Shown: positions 1-11,566, numbered from the stretch's first letter. The stretch is DNA of 64,000 bases from Echinometra lucunter (GCA_029962745.1 CM057154.1:2192531-2256530), one strand, 5' to 3'. Notes: generated from the sequence alone by a model not told the origin. Numbers and translations are program-made.

Positions 1-345
1 AATTAGGCAAGAGAGGTAACCAAATATATAATTTTGATATCTTATATGCCCATCGTGTATTTTGATGAAGAATTATCACTTCTAAAATGAAAAGGAGTAT
101 ATATATTTTTCCTGGCTCGCTCATATAAAAGTCACCAAATCTAGTTGAAATCGACTGAAATGTGTAGGAAAGACGAAGAAAAATATGAAAGAGGCACACA
201 GTTGTACATGCCTAGTAGGCTTTATACGGTTGAATTTATAGACGTTGGTCGTCGGTGATCGGTGGCATTGTTTGTCGGCAATCAGTGGCCTCTTCACTCC
301 CCCCCCCCCCCCCACTGAAAAAAGGCTAGCGACGCCCCTGACAGT
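1..345. repeat. Dispersed repeat, paralogous to 32,990-33,735
   Basis: This segment matches 32,990-33,735 in order: an AT-rich stretch, a CTCGC-type motif, a CACCAAATCT block, a GTCGGTNATCGGT block, a poly-C run (300-314) and a final ACTGAAAAA. The second copy carries a retroelement fragment that is absent here. No gene is visible; the short reading frames cross the poly-C run and look like noise. Confidence 0.6.
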
Positions 346-1481
346 ATTACGCAAGCATACTGTTTGTGAAATACGTAATAAGAAACGCGCGGTGATAAAA
401 TGATACTACAGTCATGCGGACAAAGGTCAACCATGGACCTATTACGGAAGGACGTTGCACGTTTTGTTAACGAATTCATTGTGATTGCCTCTGTCATTGT
501 CGTCTCAATAACATTCCGTACAAGTTTCTACACTTTGATCCCATGATGTCCACCGCCGATTAGCCGGGATCTGAAAATTGCAAGACGGTCATTTGACATA
601 TAATGTAAAAACTATATGCGCAGACGATTATCAGTCTCTTAAATCATGGAAAATCAATGTGCAGTTTTGGTTTATAATCGGAAATTGTTATTCCATATGT
701 TATATTTTGAAGAACAAGTTGATATTACCAGATAGAGGCTACATTTTAATTGACTGTTTGTGATTTAAAATCCCGTTTCCCTCAATTTCCTCATAACATT
801 TCAGAGTTAGAACGAACGGCGATTATAAAGATCATGGCCTTCTAATTGTTATATAAGGTTATACGGGTGTCCGATAGTGTCCGAATCAGTAACAATAAAT
901 TTCATATCACCAAAATCGTCTGCTTTCCAATTTTGCTGCTCCCCGTTGGTAATGTTTTTTTTTTAAATTTAAACACACTCTTACAAAGCACACCATCCAA
1001 ACAAAACCCAAGAGAGGGAAACTGCTCCTTTGTCAATGACCAAAATGCTTACGCAGTAGCTATTGTTAAAACAGCTGAATGTTCTCATCAAGATGCACAT
1101 AATCAGAAGGCAGTGGAAATCATGGGATCAAAGGAACAATTACGTTGAATGTCCATCTGTAATAGGTCCATGGGTCTACTGTAACTTTAAAGCTTTGTGA
1201 CGTCACCCTTACGTGGTGAGACGTTCTAGACTTCTAGACAAGAACCGGGTCACATCATGCTCCGGAACGGTTCCAGCTTCTTGTTTTTTTTTTTCTTAGG
1301 GGGGGGGGGGGGAGGGGCAAACACTGCTATAGGGGGCCCATCTCACAATCAGTATGAAGGGCACCTCAAACGCTTACTCTCAGCATACAGCCCTACCTAC
1401 TCCCATCCTCCCCGAACAGGCACATTTCTCTCCCTTTTCATACAAATTTTCTTGATGCAAGTATTTCGAAAGTGTTGAGAG
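346..1481. other. Intergenic, no recognised gene
   Basis: I see no convincing gene. An open frame at 846-1148 (100 codons) has no recognisable domain. A poly-T run followed by a poly-G run lies at about 1,284-1,312. Confidence 0.5.
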
Positions 1482-2065
1482 TTGGGATTTTCTATTCTGC
1501 CCGAAGATACTCTTTATTCCTTTAAATTTCACTTGAAGAGGCATTTTTCAAGATTTAGCTGTGACCAGTCACTGGATAATTTTATTGAATTTACTCCCTA
1601 CGTTGCTCTAGTTTTTTAATCAGACTTTATTCCCTATTGTCACGTCCGCCATACTGTCATTTGCAATATTTCCAAATGTTTCATATTGTATAATGTCAAC
1701 TTTTACAGAACTGCTTGTTATGTCTGCTTTATTCGTGAATTTCCATCTGTATAGGATACGTCACCGGACTGTAGATCTCAAGGTTGGTGTTTCGACTCTC
1801 GCCTTGGCACCAATGTCTTCTGGAAAGACATTACTTTACCATGTTTACCAGGTGTAGTAAATGGGTACTCGGTACTAGGAAGAATTTCCTTAGAAATGCT
1901 AGAACGGTTTCATGGCTGCCTTGCTTGTTTATGTTGATTGCTCAATCATGATTTTGCTTGCATTCGCTGTCAGGGGCCCTATGGGAGACCAACGTACGAC
2001 GTTGAATAGGCTACCCTATTTTTAATATTTTTAAAATAAAAAAAAAATAAAAAGACAAAAGATAA
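1482..2065 (+). mobile_element. 5'-truncated LINE 3' end with a nested tRNA-type SINE
   Basis: The frame from 1,482 reads LGFSILPEDTLYSFKFHLKR and continues to about 1,553. This resembles the decayed extreme C-terminus of non-LTR reverse transcriptases, whose usual pattern is LWNSLP...SLxxFKxxLKxHLF. A GGGCCCTATG...GGCTACCCTAT block and an A-rich tail end it at about 2,060; the same 3' end recurs at 4,780-4,875. Between about 1,750 and 1,930 lies a SINE-like insert (CGGACTGTAGATCTC, later AAATGGGTACTCGGTA) shared with the SINEs at 42.7 and 56.4 kb. Naming a LINE clade would need a database search. Confidence 0.5.
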
Positions 2066-2265
2066 AGGACAAAAGAATAAATAATATTCTTTACTTTAAA
2101 GAAATATTTGCGCGAGGACGCTAGTGCACACTTTTACACCTTTATTATTATCATTATTTTTCTTTTTTTAGTGCAAATGTATACAGTCATAATTATATTC
2201 AGGCACCTCGCTCCCCGGATGATTATGGGCATCTCACTCAGAGTGACCAGATTGTTAAAATTAGT

Positions 2266-2412
2266 TCAAGTTCAAGTTTCATAAAACTTGCTACTAGTAA
2301 TAAATGCAACATTTCTATGACAAATTTGCTCTCAGCCAGTCAGATGTAAGGATTAGCCTATATCAGTTATAATTGCAACTTGTTATTGATAACAGGTTTT
2401 ATGAAACGGGGC
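2266..2412. repeat. Short MITE-like fold-back repeat
   Basis: The repeat begins GTTTCATAAAACTTG and ends ACAGGTTTTATGAAAC, so its ends are inverted copies. The core CTCTCAGCC...CAGATG is shared with 16,612-16,742, 45,646-45,788 and 59,367-59,508. It has no coding capacity. Confidence 0.6.
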
Positions 2413-2539
2413 TCTGAAATCCTGGACTTTGTTGAGCCTTCGCTTGATTGCAGAGGGCCAGAAGGCAAGGCATAATAATTAAATAGTGAATTCGCGAGCG
2501 ACTCCATTGGCGTCTTTAGGTAAAGGCTTATACTACACT

Positions 2540-2745
2540 CTCTTTAAAAAAAACAAAGAAAAGAGCGAACGCATTCACTCTGTTAAGGTTGAATTTAGAA
2601 ATGAGTGAATTTAGAGTGAATTAAGAGTAAAAATTGTGATATTCACTCATTATTCACTCTTTAAGGGGTGACCTCAATGATATCTCAAAAATCCTTGAGT
2701 GATCACTGAGGTCACCCCTGAAAGAGTGAATATCATAATTTTGAC
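2540..2745. repeat. Fold-back repeat (hairpin-forming)
   Basis: ATATTCACTC and ACTCTTTAAGGGGTGACCTC (about 2,640-2,675) are mirrored by GAGGTCACCCCTGAAAGAGT and GAATAT (about 2,708-2,733). This gives a long stem with a short loop, and GAGTGAAT motifs recur outside it. It is probably a MITE remnant. Confidence 0.5.
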
Positions 2746-4201
2746 TCAACACCAGAATACTGTCCTCTTTATTCTGTTCTAACGGATGATGACGTGGGTG
2801 TGTGTGTGTGTGTTTTTTTTAAGATTCTTGTATTGATTCTAAATCTCTGTTCTTTTTCAAACGGATGAGGACGTGCTCGTTGGTTGATTGTAGGAGAATT
2901 CATTTTTTACGAATGAAACCATGCACTTATAGTCACACCTTCACTTGGTAAACGCTTAGCCTCTCTCTTTGGTGTTAGTCTGTCATTTATACCAGTACTT
3001 AAATTTGATAAAAGTTTTATAGAATATTTATTTTCTACAAATTTCTGTTAGGTCGGTTGATAGACAGAAAATACAATCGGGAACTCTACTGTGTGGTTCC
3101 AAGCTGCAGATGAGAATCTTGAAGTTCACGGATTTAGGCCTACACAGTAGAAAAAGAAGACTGTGAAAATAATTTCATTCCTAGATGATTACCTTTCGAT
3201 TTCCTTTGCCATTTAGTGGGTGGCATCCTATTCCATATGTCATTAGAAAAGAGATACCAAAGTAGGTACTCATGGTACTGATGGTGGACTTCAGTGGTTT
3301 TCAGATAAGTTTCGTCCTCACCTTTTCTTATGAAAGTCAGCGTTCCGCTTTCAGAGTTCTTAAAACTGTTCTCGTGATAGGCATTGATGATATAAATCCA
3401 TTCCTCGGAGCGCGGGGATTTTTACAAAAGTTAAACGACTTATCAAGTCTTATCACATATTCAGCATGTTCATAGTTTAAAAAAAGTTTATTGTAGTTTG
3501 TGTATTTCTCCTAGCAAAGTACAATTGTTCAGCCAGCAGGTTGTGGTGGTAATGCGCGTCTTGGAACAAAACGAGTATGCCCTTTCCCCTTTAGAGGAAA
3601 GCCCACACTGTCAAAAAAAATGCGGCAGGAATTTACAGTAAATCACTGGGAGAAGCGTTACTCTCTTTTACCATGTTTACTGCTGTTTACAGTTTTACCG
3701 TAGAATAAACAGTACAATATACTTAAAAAAAAAAACAACAATAGTAAATTACTGTCAACTCTACTGCCAATAATTTACTGTAAATTCTACAATGATTCTT
3801 TCACAGTGCATACTGTTTATGCCCCACTGCATTTTCAGAAATGCGAATAAACGGAGCGATCGAGAGAGACCATATAGATTATTCAATTATGGAATGACAT
3901 ATTTAGAGCATATAAAATGTTTCCATTAAAAACTACAAAAGCATTGATCGCAGGATTTTTTGGTCTTGTGAGGTGGACCAGCTGCACTTTGCCCCCTCTT
4001 TGCCCGAGAGAAGCACCTGCCCCTTCCACCGCTTTTTGTAAGGTCCTAGAAACATATGCGAGAGAGTGTAGCGACCAAGCAAAAGAGAAAGAAACGTTGA
4101 TGTTTTTTTCTAGTTTGATCAAAACAAAGTTTTTCATACATTGTTCTAAATCAACATCAAAACCAAATTTCATTGTCTTGTGAGGGTACCTCGCTCAGCA
4201 T
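2746..4201. other. Intergenic, no recognised gene
   Basis: A (GT)n run lies at about 2,797-2,812. The stretch 3,610-3,800 has mirrored TTTACTGT/ACAGTAAA motifs and may be another small fold-back element. Overlapping reading frames on both strands at 3,883-4,183 show no known domain. Confidence 0.4.
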
Positions 4202-4486
4202 GCTCAGTGGGCTTATACTAAACACTCGGGTCGCGTCGGGGCGCGGCGCGCTGGAAAACACTCGGGTCGCGGCTCGCTGAGCCAATTTTTTTTTCTAATG
4301 GTGTCTTCAAATCGGCCTACACGATGGGAGAATTTTATTGAAAATTCTCGATTTCTTTACAACCCTTCTTCATTGTTGTCTTCAAGGCGGGTTTGAGGGG
4401 AAAATCTACTATAAAAAAAGAAAAGTTGAAAGTTGCTCTTTATTAAACTGATAGAAAAATAAGAAGACAAGAATTAGGATTGACAA

Positions 4487-4876
4487 TACGAAAGATATAG
4501 GTATATCTCTTCTCTCCACTCAAGTTTTTTCACATTCTGATCTCTCTTTTCTCTCTCTCTCTCTTTCTGTTTCTCTCTCCCTGTCCTTCCTTTTCTTTTC
4601 TCCCTTTTATTTCTTCCTCTTTTTCTATATCCTCCCCTCTCTTCCCTCTCTTATCATACTTATAGACATATCAAGGAAAGTACAATGTAATAATGATTTT
4701 ATTTTGTTAGTTTATTTTCCTGAATTTCCATCTTGTTTAACTTGTTTTATTGTATGTATGCTTTGTTGTGTTGTTTTATGTTTTACAGGGCCCCCATGTA
4801 TAACAGTACTTGTCTACTGATGGGGCTACCCTGTATAATAAATACTGAATGAATAAATAAATAAATAAAAAAAGAA
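4487..4876 (+). mobile_element. Retroelement 3' end nested in the long-TIR element
   Basis: This block interrupts the left arm and is absent from the matching right arm at about 5,535. It has a CT-rich stretch, then CAGGGCCCCCATG...GGGGCTACCCTGTATAATA and a tail of GAATAAATAAAT repeats. The 3' end matches the LINE-like sequence ending near 2,060. Confidence 0.5.
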
Positions 4877-5777
4877 AGAATACTAGGTAGATAAACTGAA
4901 CTTTAAAGAAAGTGTAAGACTGCGAGGAAGGGAGTGTGAGAGAATGGAAGCGAGGAAGAATGGAACGAGTACAAAGATGAACTGTGGGAAATTGATAAGA
5001 GAGGAATACAAAACAATGAAAGAAAGGAATAATATGGAATGATAGGAGTAAAAGTGTAAAATTGAAAGAATTTATTGGCCAGGTTTAACAGTGATAAAGA
5101 TTTTTTTTTTCTAAATCACATGATAGAAAAACAGAAGGTAAATAAAGGGATAGAATAAAATGTAGAATTTTGTTGTAATTTTAATGAAATCGTCTGGACT
5201 TCTCCTTTAACTTTATTTCCATATGTCAGTCTTTAACAACAAAATTCTACATTTTATTCTGTCCCTTTATTTACCTTCTGTTTTTCTATCATATGATTTA
5301 GAAAAAAAATCTTTATCACTGTTAAACCTAACCAATAAATTCTTTTAATTTTACACTTTTACTCCTATCATTCCATATTATTCCTTTCTTTCATTGTTTT
5401 GTATTCCTCTCTTATTAATTTCCCACAGTTCATCTTTGTACTCGTTCCATTCTTCCTCGTTTCCATTCTGTCATACCCCCTTCCTTGCAGTCTTACACTT
5501 TCTTTAACGTTCATTTTATCTACCTAGTATTCTTTCTTTCGTATTGTCAATCCTTATTCTTGTCTTCTTATTTTTCTATCAGTTAATGAAGAGCAACTTT
5601 CAACTTTTCTTTTTTTTTATAGTAGATTTTCCCCTCGAACCTGCCTTGAAGACAACAATGAAAAAGGGTTGTAAAGACATCGAGAATTTTAAATAAAATT
5701 TTCCCATCGTGTAGGCCGATTTGAAGACACCATTAGAAAAAAAATTGGCTCAGCGAGCCACGACCACGAGTGCGACT

Positions 5778-6611
5778 CAGGGGAGACATTCCACAACCGA
5801 TATATCGATACTCGCCAACCGAGTATCGATATATCGGACTTCTACTTAGTATTTTTTTTGGCATACTGGCAGTAGGATGGGGGGTTGGATGTCCGGACAC
5901 GTAACAAAAATGAAGCCTTCTTTTTTGTTTTTGGATAAAACAAAAACTATGCATTGATTTGTGCTAATCATCATCAATATTTGTTCTCTATAATATTGTC
6001 TAACATTTTGTGCTAAAACATTTAAGAGATTTGCTTGTGAACTTTTTCAATTGGCTGTTTAAAATCGACTGTCCGGATACACAACCTGTCCGGACACCCA
6101 ACAACTGTTTATACTCGCCGCATACATGTACCTAACCCTAACCTAAACCCTAACCCAACCCTAACCCAACCCTAACCCAACCCTAACCCTAACCCTAACC
6201 CTAACTCTAACCCTAACCCTAAACCCTACCCTAACCCTAATCCTAATCCTAAACCCTAATTCTAACTCTAAAACCTAGACTAAGTAAAGTAACAGTTAGT
6301 CTACCCTAACCGTTAGTTACGTACGGTTAACTCTTCACGATATTGCCATTTTTTTCCCCAAAGTTTCACCTTATTTTCCATTGAATGAATTTTTCATTAC
6401 CCAAAACATAGCCTTAACCATCACCCTAACCCTAATCCTAAACCTAAAAAAAAAAAAAAAAAAAAATGTAAAACAGAAGGCTTGAACCGGGGGTCCCGAG
6501 ATTATGAGCCACAAGCTTTACCAAAAGACTACAAAATACTCCTTGACTATATGTGGAACTTACACAATATATCTTTGACTAAATAAACCGTAGTGTGGAA
6601 TGTCTCCCCTG
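5778..6611. mobile_element. TIR element carrying telomere-like repeats
   Basis: The ends are perfect 18-base inverted repeats, CAGGGGAGACATTCCACA at 5,778-5,795 and its complement at 6,594-6,611. CAGGG termini are usual for hAT elements, but I see no matching 8-base target duplication, so the superfamily is uncertain. The interior holds a CCCTAA-type array and a 22-base poly-A run near 6,447-6,468. Confidence 0.5.
6131..6272 (-). repeat. Interstitial telomere-like (TTAGGG)n tract
   Basis: Degenerate CCCTAA units on the plus strand (TTAGGG on the minus) run through this stretch, with variants CCCAAC, CTCTAA and TCCTAA. A shorter piece follows at about 6,422-6,446. The divergence and the TIR-element context argue against a real chromosome end. 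Confidence 0.75.
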
Positions 6612-6713
6612 TGCAAAATTCCACGACCACTATTTCTGTGGCCACGACCCGAGTGTTTTCCAGCGCGCCGCGCCGCGACGCGACCCGAGTGTTTACTATA
6701 AGCCGCTCAGTGA

Positions 6714-7439
6714 GGGGGCAAAATAGATTATTCGTGCATTGCACAAAGAGAGGTTTTTTTTTATTACTGCGGACGTGTAGAAACTTGCATTTCGCATACA
6801 TTACTAGGCTATTACTATACTGTAAATAATGCTGTTTTTTTTTTTTGGGGGGGGGGGTGAATAACGATCCCCTCGATAATATAGGAAAAAAGTTTGCATA
6901 GTTAGAGCATTAATATGCATCTTTTGCATGGTTGTAAAGCAAAGTTATGATCTAAAACTTTCTTCTTTTTTGCGAGGGGACCCTTGGGGGACAGAATCGA
7001 TTTGCCCCCCTCCCCCGAATGATAGGGGGCAACCGGTTCCTCTGCCCTCACCCCTTTTTCGCTAGTGTATGCATTGTATGTGTAATGAATCGTGGGTACA
7101 CATGTACTTTGTACATGTACAGATATGAACCAAAAGTAAATATATTTCGCAATCCACATGAACTGGGAATTCTCACACCATGCAAGTGTATTTAGGGAAC
7201 TTTTCTGTGGTATATTACAGACACTATTGTTTAAAGGAGCATGGATCCTACTACGATCCATGAAAGGAGAAAAGTGTGGTAAATTTGTATTTCTTCCCAT
7301 ACATGTGATAGTCCTTTTGGAAAAAAGACAGATGCGTACGCACACATGAGGTTGAGTTTCACCTAGCTTGGCAGTTTGTTATAGAATAGGTAAGACTGGA
7401 CAATATCTTGGAGCTAACTAATCACGTGCCGATGTCAAC
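6714..7439. other. Upstream region of the B-box gene
   Basis: A poly-T/poly-G run lies at 6,833-6,857. A kappaB-like GGGAATTCTC lies at 7,165-7,174 and a perfect CACGTG E-box at 7,423-7,428, 12 bases before the ATG. No TATA box or upstream exon can be assigned. The other open frames here show no domain. Confidence 0.4.
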
Positions 7440-8342
7440 ATGGATAGAACATTGAAACAGAGAGATTTTCCACCAGTGCTGATCATGAAAAAAACTGAAG
7501 TCGCTCTGTCAATCCTTACTAAACCCGGTCCATCGAGGCAAAGATTAATGTGCCGCAAACATCCTCAGAATGAGAAAAAGTACGCTTGTGAACGTTGTCA
7601 AAAAGCTGTTTGCAGCGAATGTCTAATTGGAGACCACTGGCGCTGTACCTCATCATCACGCCCAAAGACTATCCTAGAAATGGAGCTAGAGATGCAGACG
7701 CTGGTCAATCAAAGTGAAAAATGGATTTCAGAACAGAAAAAAATTGACAACTTTCTCTCACCCACCAAAAGTAAGAGTGCTCTGGCCGTCGACGCAATGA
7801 CGGACACCCAAAGGCAAATCGATAAGGCATACGAGGCCACCTTGAGACACCTCAAACAGGAAAAAGAGCAAAAGTCGGCAATCATATCAGAGAAAAAGCG
7901 TAGTCTGCTTGAAAAGAAAAAGTCCATAGAGAAAGAAAACAGGGAGATCACAAGGAGAGCAAATCTAATATCTTCAGATCAGTCATGTATTAAAGAAGCT
8001 CTCAAGAGAAAACACCCAGATGACATCATTAAAACGTATGGAGAGTGCTCTAAGCGTTTTAAAGATAACTTGGCTGACCCCATGCCCTCTTTAGCAACGA
8101 TTACACCGATTAAAACAGAATTCAATGAAGCAATATCTACATACTTCAAGAAGTCAAACAGCAGCTTGGGTGAAATTTGTGTAAGCGCCCGTCAGTCTGC
8201 TTACGAGGATGCCACAGAAGAAAATCATGATAATTATCATGAGGACGATGATGAAGAAAGGATTCCAGATTATTACAGCTATGAAGAAAATCATGACAGT
8301 GGTGAGGATTACGATGAAGATGAATATTATGGTTGGCAGTGA
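7440..8342 (+). CDS. RING-less B-box/coiled-coil protein with acidic tail
   Basis: This is a 300-residue single-exon reading frame from an ATG. A B-box-2-type zinc site is visible as C38-x2-H41-x8-C50-x2-C53-x4-C58-x2-C61-x4-H66, with C69 where a second histidine would be usual. Residues about 75-180 are charged and heptad-like, rich in K/E/Q, consistent with a coiled coil. The last 45 residues are very acidic, rich in D, E and Y. RING and propeller domains of normal TRIM proteins are missing, so by inference it cannot be a ubiquitin ligase by itself and might act as an adaptor or a competitor. The E/D/Y tail resembles that of TRIM copy B. It is not a simple truncation of copies A-E because the rest of the sequence differs. 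It could also be one exon of a longer gene, though it ends in its own stop codon. Confidence 0.75.
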   Translation: MDRTLKQRDFPPVLIMKKTEVALSILTKPGPSRQRLMCRKHPQNEKKYACERCQKAVCSECLIGDHWRCTSSSRPKTILEMELEMQTLVNQSEKWISEQKKIDNFLSPTKSKSALAVDAMTDTQRQIDKAYEATLRHLKQEKEQKSAIISEKKRSLLEKKKSIEKENREITRRANLISSDQSCIKEALKRKHPDDIIKTYGECSKRFKDNLADPMPSLATITPIKTEFNEAISTYFKKSNSSLGEICVSARQSAYEDATEENHDNYHEDDDEERIPDYYSYEENHDSGEDYDEDEYYGWQ

Positions 8343-8820
8343 TATCATTTATTTACTAAAGAAATGTGGAGTACAAAATCCAAGGTAACATAGTACAATT
8401 TCATTCCAACATGATTCGACAAAATAAGAAAACTGAGTCATTTAAAAGAGGAATAATACGTATAAACATGATAGTTTGATGTTGCAAATGTACCCGGTCC
8501 ATTATATTGCTTGTACGGGCAAAATTAATGTTGTGAATGGTTATGACAACATAAATACAGGTATACTGTGTGAGAACAAGGGGGTGTTTCACAAAGATTA
8601 AATCGATTTTAGATTTAGGATTGATTTAAGCAGGGATTGATGAAATATGCCTTTTTACAGCTTAAAATTGATTCCCAATATCCTATTTCATCACAATGAT
8701 TTGAAGTAACTGAAAACTGATTGGATCGATTTTAAAATCAGGTCTGTAACTTAATAGATCTAATTAAGAAATAATACATGGTTAAAGACGGACAGTAAAA
8801 CAAAGCACTTTAATGTTTCT
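8343..8820. other. Downstream flank with a fold-back repeat
   Basis: No poly(A) signal is certain. From about 8,580 to 8,755 an AT-rich repeat has related inverted ends (GATTAAATCGATTTTAG and GGATCGATTTTAAAATC) and looks like a decayed MITE. Confidence 0.35.
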
Positions 8821-8996
8821 AGGACAACTCCCCCGGGAGGACAACTCCCCCGATACGATTCCCACCTGACAACTCCCCCTGGAGCACAGCTTCCCCGAGG
8901 GCAACTCTCCCCGGAGAACACTTTTCCCGGATGACAACTCCCCAAGGACAGCTCCCCCAGTCCCCGGGGGAGTTGTCCTCCCGGGGGAGTTGTCCT
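8821..8996. repeat. GC-rich tandem repeat bounded by perfect 32-base inverted repeats
   Basis: Units of about 16-18 bases built on GACAACTCCCCC repeat across the block. Positions 8,821-8,852 and 8,965-8,996 are exact reverse complements, each made of two units. The intervening units are degenerate. The minus-strand reading frame over it is a by-product of the repeat. Confidence 0.75.
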
Positions 8997-10020
8997 GATA
9001 CGCACTTGGTTTAATATATCTTGCTTTTTTATCTTAAACATCGTGTGTAATGCATGTATACATTTTTCTTTATATTTTGATTATAAATTTAATGTAATGC
9101 ATTTGTTTCAAAATCAATATAATTCCTTTGTTTAAAGAACAGAAAAATAGGGACATCGATCTAAGTCTTTTTTTGTACTTTGCCATATAACTTGAATAGC
9201 GATAAATATGAGTGTAGCAAATTAGTGTTTAAAAGGCGTAAATAATTTCCTTCCGAGGATTTCCTTTCGATGAACAGATGAAAGGAAAAGAAAAATACAC
9301 CATACACAAAGCAATAGCGAAACCTAGTTACCAGCCTTTTTTAACCTTTTGCCTGCATGTTAAGGATATTCCATTGCAGAAAGAATAAACGAGAGATTTG
9401 GGTAAAAATAATTATAATAATGGTGATGATTAAATAATGACAATAATGGAGTGCAACGGTGTTGGCCGTTACACTTTTTCCGTCTAGCGTGGCCAATATC
9501 CCCGTTAATGAATTGAATTATTATCTCTTTCTGTTTTCATTATGTATTCGTTCAGACAAATATCTTCATGTAATGAGCGGAAATGAAATAGCGAGGTATC
9601 TAATATAAATTTTAGTTTAAAATCTGTGACACGAATTGATGCGATTCCCATTTCCTTTCTTGTAATGATCAAGATGAATTTTGGTTTTTAGCCTAAATAC
9701 ATAACAGTGCATGGTGTTTCCTTTTACCATATTCATTTATCGATGCAATGTATACAATGAAAAGGGAAATATGAAAGTGCATTTTTTTTCCATGAGTACT
9801 CTGAAAATCTTGTTCAAAAGACAGGTACACAGCTGAACAATGTTCCGATATCAATTACTCAATTTTCATCAGAAATGGACCTAACCTCTTTTGCAAACAA
9901 CCTCTTCATATCATGCTGGATGGAAATGTTCTTATACTCACAATGCACGGGACATTTAATAATGGAGATCCCAGGCAAATAAAGCAGAGATTTGGATTTT
10001 AGGGCTAGATAGAGATAAAT
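8997..10020. other. Intergenic, nothing recognised
   Basis: The sequence is AT-rich with no domain-bearing reading frame and no clear repeat boundary. Confidence 0.4.
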
Positions 10021-10038
10021 CTGTACACCTTCATCTCC

Positions 10039-10066
10039 CCTCTCTCTCTCTCTCTCTCTCTCTCGC

Positions 10067-10116
<50 letters not shown>

Positions 10117-10150
10117 ACTCTTTCTCTGTGCGCGCGTGTGTAGGTGTGTG
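10039..10150. repeat. (CT)n microsatellite followed by GTGTGCGCG tract
   Basis: CT dinucleotides with occasional TTT interruptions run to about 10,128, then mixed GT/GC repeats. The Arg/Glu-rich minus-strand frame here is produced by the microsatellite. Confidence 0.85.
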
Positions 10151-10324
10151 CGCGCGTGGGTGAGTGTAAAGCAAAGACGTTTTAAATAATATAGGCTAAT
10201 AACACCGTATAGACAGAAAGTTTGAATACCACTATTAGTCTTTGGTCTACCCTGCTTTGTATGGAATGCATGCATATATATTGTACTTACATTATGTTTC
10301 ACAGAATGTTAGCTTTATCACTAC

Positions 10325-10825
10325 TTTAAAGGAGAATGAAACCCCGGGAAGATATCAATTTTGATGAAAAGAGAAGATGAAGAGAAGCAATTAAAAAAAG
10401 TTCCATCAAAAATCGGTTACGAAATGAGAAAGTTATGAAAGTTTGAAAAGTTTCAATTTACTTTTTTTATGGCTATAACTCTCAATGTGTCTTGAACATA
10501 ATATACACAAAATTTCATATTTTCTCCATTATCTCTAAAGATGCTGTTTGTCTCTTTATAAACTCAACGTATGTTGTGTCAAATACATTTTCCCATGATA
10601 TATCTTGAGGAAAGAAGGAGACATGCTGCAGCTTGAGAGATGATGGGGAAAATATGAAATTTTGTGTACAAGGCAAATAAAGAGTGCTCTTCTAAACCTG
10701 TATTTCAAAGCAACATTGCTAATTTGAGGATTAGCGTAGAAAAGTAAATTGTAACTTTTCAAACTTTCATAACTTTTTCACTGGTAACCAATTTTGATGG
10801 AACTTTTTTAAAGGCTTTGTAAAGG
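10325..10825. mobile_element. MITE with long imperfect inverted repeats
   Basis: The left arm (about 10,395-10,468) holds AGTTATGAAAGTTTGAAAAG. The right arm (about 10,745-10,812) carries its complement along with TTTTGATGGAACTTTTTT. An inner pair, ACACAAAATTTCATATTTTC and GAAAATATGAAATTTTGTGT, extends the fold. The left edge AAAGGAGAATG resembles the ends of the small element at 47,759-47,976. No coding capacity. Confidence 0.6.
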
Positions 10826-10830
10826 TCCAA

Positions 10831-11500
10831 TGAAATATTCAGTAAGTATTGGGCATGCTCACTTCTTTTTGTTATTGCATATCGTTATAAAGTGCGTCCC
10901 AGAAGAAAAAAAAAAAACGAAACCGAGAATGATCGATGTTTAAGTACATCTTAATCACATTTATGATTAATAAGTGCGGGCACATATTTGCAAAGCTTAG
11001 ACCCTCTCCATTCGTGCGATACCACTCATATAATACATAATTCATCGCATGAGTGAATAAAGACAGTGTGAAGTAGGGCTACCAAAAATTCGTTTGGCCG
11101 ACAATGTTTGAATTTCAAAGAGACCATCGTATTTCTAAAATTTTTGGACACCTCAATCGGGAAACAAGAGGTAAACTTGAACTAAAATATTGTTTGCACT
11201 TCCGTGATTTTTAAAATCATTTGTTTCTTAATTTTTCTCACCAAGTTTTTGCATTAATGGATGCGGAGATCTAGAAACTTTCGAATAGAAGAAACTCTTC
11301 CCATTAAGCTCCCCCCAACCCTCCCACCTCTTAATGCGTGTGTGTTTGAGGGTGTGTAACTCCATGGTTCATCTGATAAATAGATTTAGTCAAACACCAT
11401 TGTATAACCGCATAATTTGTATGCTGAAACCCGTTCCTCAATCCCACCCCATCCCGAAAACCCCACTCGGGAACCTCAAACCACCTCTTCATCCCCCAAT
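10831..11500. other. Intergenic, nothing recognised
   Basis: No gene, RNA or repeat boundary is apparent. Confidence 0.35.
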
Positions 11501-11501
11501 A

Positions 11502-11514
11502 CTCTCTCTATCTA

Positions 11515-11566
<52 letters not shown>

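Larger units (their letters stand above)
4202..6713. mobile_element. Long-TIR DNA element with two nested insertions
   Basis: The left arm (4,202-5,176) and right arm (5,236-6,713) are inverted copies around a loop at 5,177-5,235. At the inner end, AGAATTTTGTTGT pairs with ACAACAAAATTCT. At the outer end, AAACACTCGGGTCGCG near 4,230 is mirrored near 6,680. The left arm is split at about 4,487-4,876 by a retroelement 3' end, and the right arm at about 5,778-6,611 by another TIR element. No transposase is readable, so this is probably a non-autonomous fold-back element. Confidence 0.65.

Noticed and set aside
846..1148. 100-residue open frame
   Set aside because: No recognisable domain, no second copy for comparison, and length is within chance for AT-rich DNA.
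6131..6272. Chromosome end (true telomere)
   Set aside because: The repeats are degenerate, only about 140 bases long, lie inside a TIR element, and normal sequence continues on both sides.
9859..10302. 147-residue minus-strand frame with an Arg/Glu repeat
   Set aside because: Created by the (CT)n microsatellite; the flanking residues match no domain.
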